Shown: piece by piece, positions 12,502-12,984 of the stretch | Layout of the letters: each line of letters starts with the position of its first letter | How positions within the stretch are numbered: position 1 is the stretch's first letter | Source of the DNA: JAICLK01 sp036489905 | Lineage (GTDB): Bacteria > Patescibacteriota > Saccharimonadia > Saccharimonadales > UBA4665 | Direction: 5' to 3' | Length of the DNA: 12,984 nt | Assembly: GCA_036489905.1 (NCBI GenBank) | Contig: DASXEX010000059.1 | Coordinates: 1 to 12,984 of the forward strand | Made by a program: the position numbers and the translations under genes | The notes under the pieces: generated by a model | Databases searched by the model: none | What the model was told of the DNA's origin: nothing | Seen by the model: only the letters and a program-made list of their open reading frames with translations

Positions 12502-12828
12502 CTAGCCGGCGCATCCTGTCGTATCACCCTGTATCACCAGGTTAGTGTTGGAAACGGAGTTGTGATTGTGATCAACGACGGTGGGCGGAGTCTGAGAAAA
12601 GTACTTTGCCTCTATATCGCCCACATTGAGTGGCGTGGTGACTGGTTCGTTGCTCTTGGAATGGCCAGTACCAAAGGGAGTGGCAGAAGCTGCCGGTGGC
12701 GCCGGTGGTTGCTCCGCGCTCTGTGGTGTAGCATGGAGCATGGCGTAGCTGACTGCTAAAGCAGCCGCGGCACGGCCTACTTCCCACGCTGCTTTCTCGA
12801 TTGCACGCCAGCGAACTTCCTTTTCCAT
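12502..12828 (-). CDS. Unrecognised 108-residue protein with N-terminal helix
   Basis: I do not recognise this protein. A charged start (MEKEVRWRAIEKAAWEVGR) leads into a mildly hydrophobic helix (about residues 13-32, AAWEVGRAAAALAVSYAML), then a Pro/Ala/Ser-rich linker (QPPAPPAASATPFGTG) and a polar C-terminal half ending GDTTGCAG. The shape suggests a membrane-associated or exported small protein. A TATAAT box six bases before the ATG supports the gene and this start, and implies a leaderless message. It is convergent to mntH with 105 bases between the stops; no convincing terminator is seen there. Confidence 0.5.
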   Translation of the reverse strand: MEKEVRWRAIEKAAWEVGRAAAALAVSYAMLHATPQSAEQPPAPPAASATPFGTGHSKSNEPVTTPLNVGDIEAKYFSQTPPTVVDHNHNSVSNTNLVIQGDTTGCAG

Positions 12829-12834
12829 ACGTTC

Positions 12835-12840
12835 ATTATA
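12835..12840 (-). promoter_or_regulatory. Leaderless promoter of the 108-residue protein
   Basis: The minus strand reads TATAAT, GAACGT, ATG. The same six bases GAACGT separate -10 box and ATG at vapB. No consensus -35 is present. The box lies 7 bases after the end of the neighbouring transposase gene. Confidence 0.55.
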
Positions 12841-12846
12841 TTAAAG

Positions 12847-12984
12847 TTATAGGAACTTTCGTGTTGGTTTTGGGCTTTCTATTCGGCTGTAAAGATACCA
12901 CTCAACCAGCCGTCTTTGGTGTTCTTCGCTCATGCCTCTGTGTAGTCTGAGCTTGGTTCTGAGTTGGGAGTTAATACCACCTTC
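12847..12984 (-). CDS. C-terminal end of an IS256-like transposase, cut by the window edge
   Basis: The last 45 codons of a gene entering from the right edge. EGGINSQLRTKLRLHRGMSE and RRLVEWYLYSRIES match the ending of the IS256/IS1249-type transposases common in Gram-positive bacteria ('IEGGvNaxLRxxLRxHRGMSxExxxxaxeWxxY'). The Glu of the EGG motif is usually the last catalytic acidic residue. The protein ends at TAA in the expected place, so it is not visibly broken here; no inverted-repeat end could be defined downstream. Confidence 0.6.
   Translation of the reverse strand, partial: EGGINSQLRTKLRLHRGMSEEHQRRLVEWYLYSRIESPKPTRKFL

Noticed and set aside
12445..12759. Plus-strand 104-codon frame opposite the 108-residue protein
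   Set aside because: The minus-strand gene has a TATAAT box at the right distance and a sensible protein layout; the plus frame has neither.
1..12984. CRISPR array or prophage
   Set aside because: No regularly spaced repeats and no phage structural, integrase or lysis genes; only two transposase ends at the edges.

Overview
The window looks like chromosomal DNA of a small-genome bacterium of roughly even GC, most plausibly a Patescibacteria/CPR member (Saccharibacteria-like). This rests on an archaeal-type aspartyl-tRNA synthetase carrying the residues of the non-discriminating form, several genes whose -10 box sits 6-7 bases before the start codon (leaderless messages), and NrdA features that recall Patescibacterial proteins. 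The lineage is an inference; no rRNA or other phylogenetic marker is present. No gene ends in TGA (of 18 stops counted, 12 are TAA and 6 TAG), yet no gene needs TGA to be read as sense.

Left part (1-5545, mostly minus strand): the C-terminus of a DDE-type transposase at the window edge with its IS end, a possible hydrolase stub cut by that element, an aldo/keto reductase, a HicB-like 25-residue stub, a vapBC toxin-antitoxin pair, aspS, an unrecognised 203-residue protein and a membrane protein with a CBS pair (CorC/HlyC-like). The last 23 residues of the VapC toxin copy the last 23 residues of AspRS, so vapBC lies between two direct repeats of the aspS 3' end.

Middle (5546-7041): a compact divergent promoter, a membrane-anchored DsbA-like thiol oxidoreductase, then about 680 bases with one possible 30-codon gene, a terminator, two candidate promoters and a long structured leader with an attenuator-like hairpin.

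Right part (7042-12396, plus strand): a class I ribonucleotide reductase operon. NrdA has all active-site residues but no C-terminal redox cysteines. These (CEGC) are on a separate 69-residue protein that follows in the same frame after one TAA and its own ribosome binding site. Next come NrdB with Phe in place of the radical Tyr and metal-ligand spacing identical to what I recall for the Chlamydia class Ic (Mn/Fe) enzyme, a NrdH glutaredoxin, a 40-residue membrane peptide and the manganese importer MntH. Together the genes form a deoxynucleotide unit: catalytic subunit, detached redox tail, Mn/Fe radical subunit, reductant and metal supply.

The right edge (12397-12984, minus) holds an orphan 108-residue protein with a leaderless promoter and the C-terminus of a second transposase (IS256-like). 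The region is thus bounded by mobile-element pieces on both sides.
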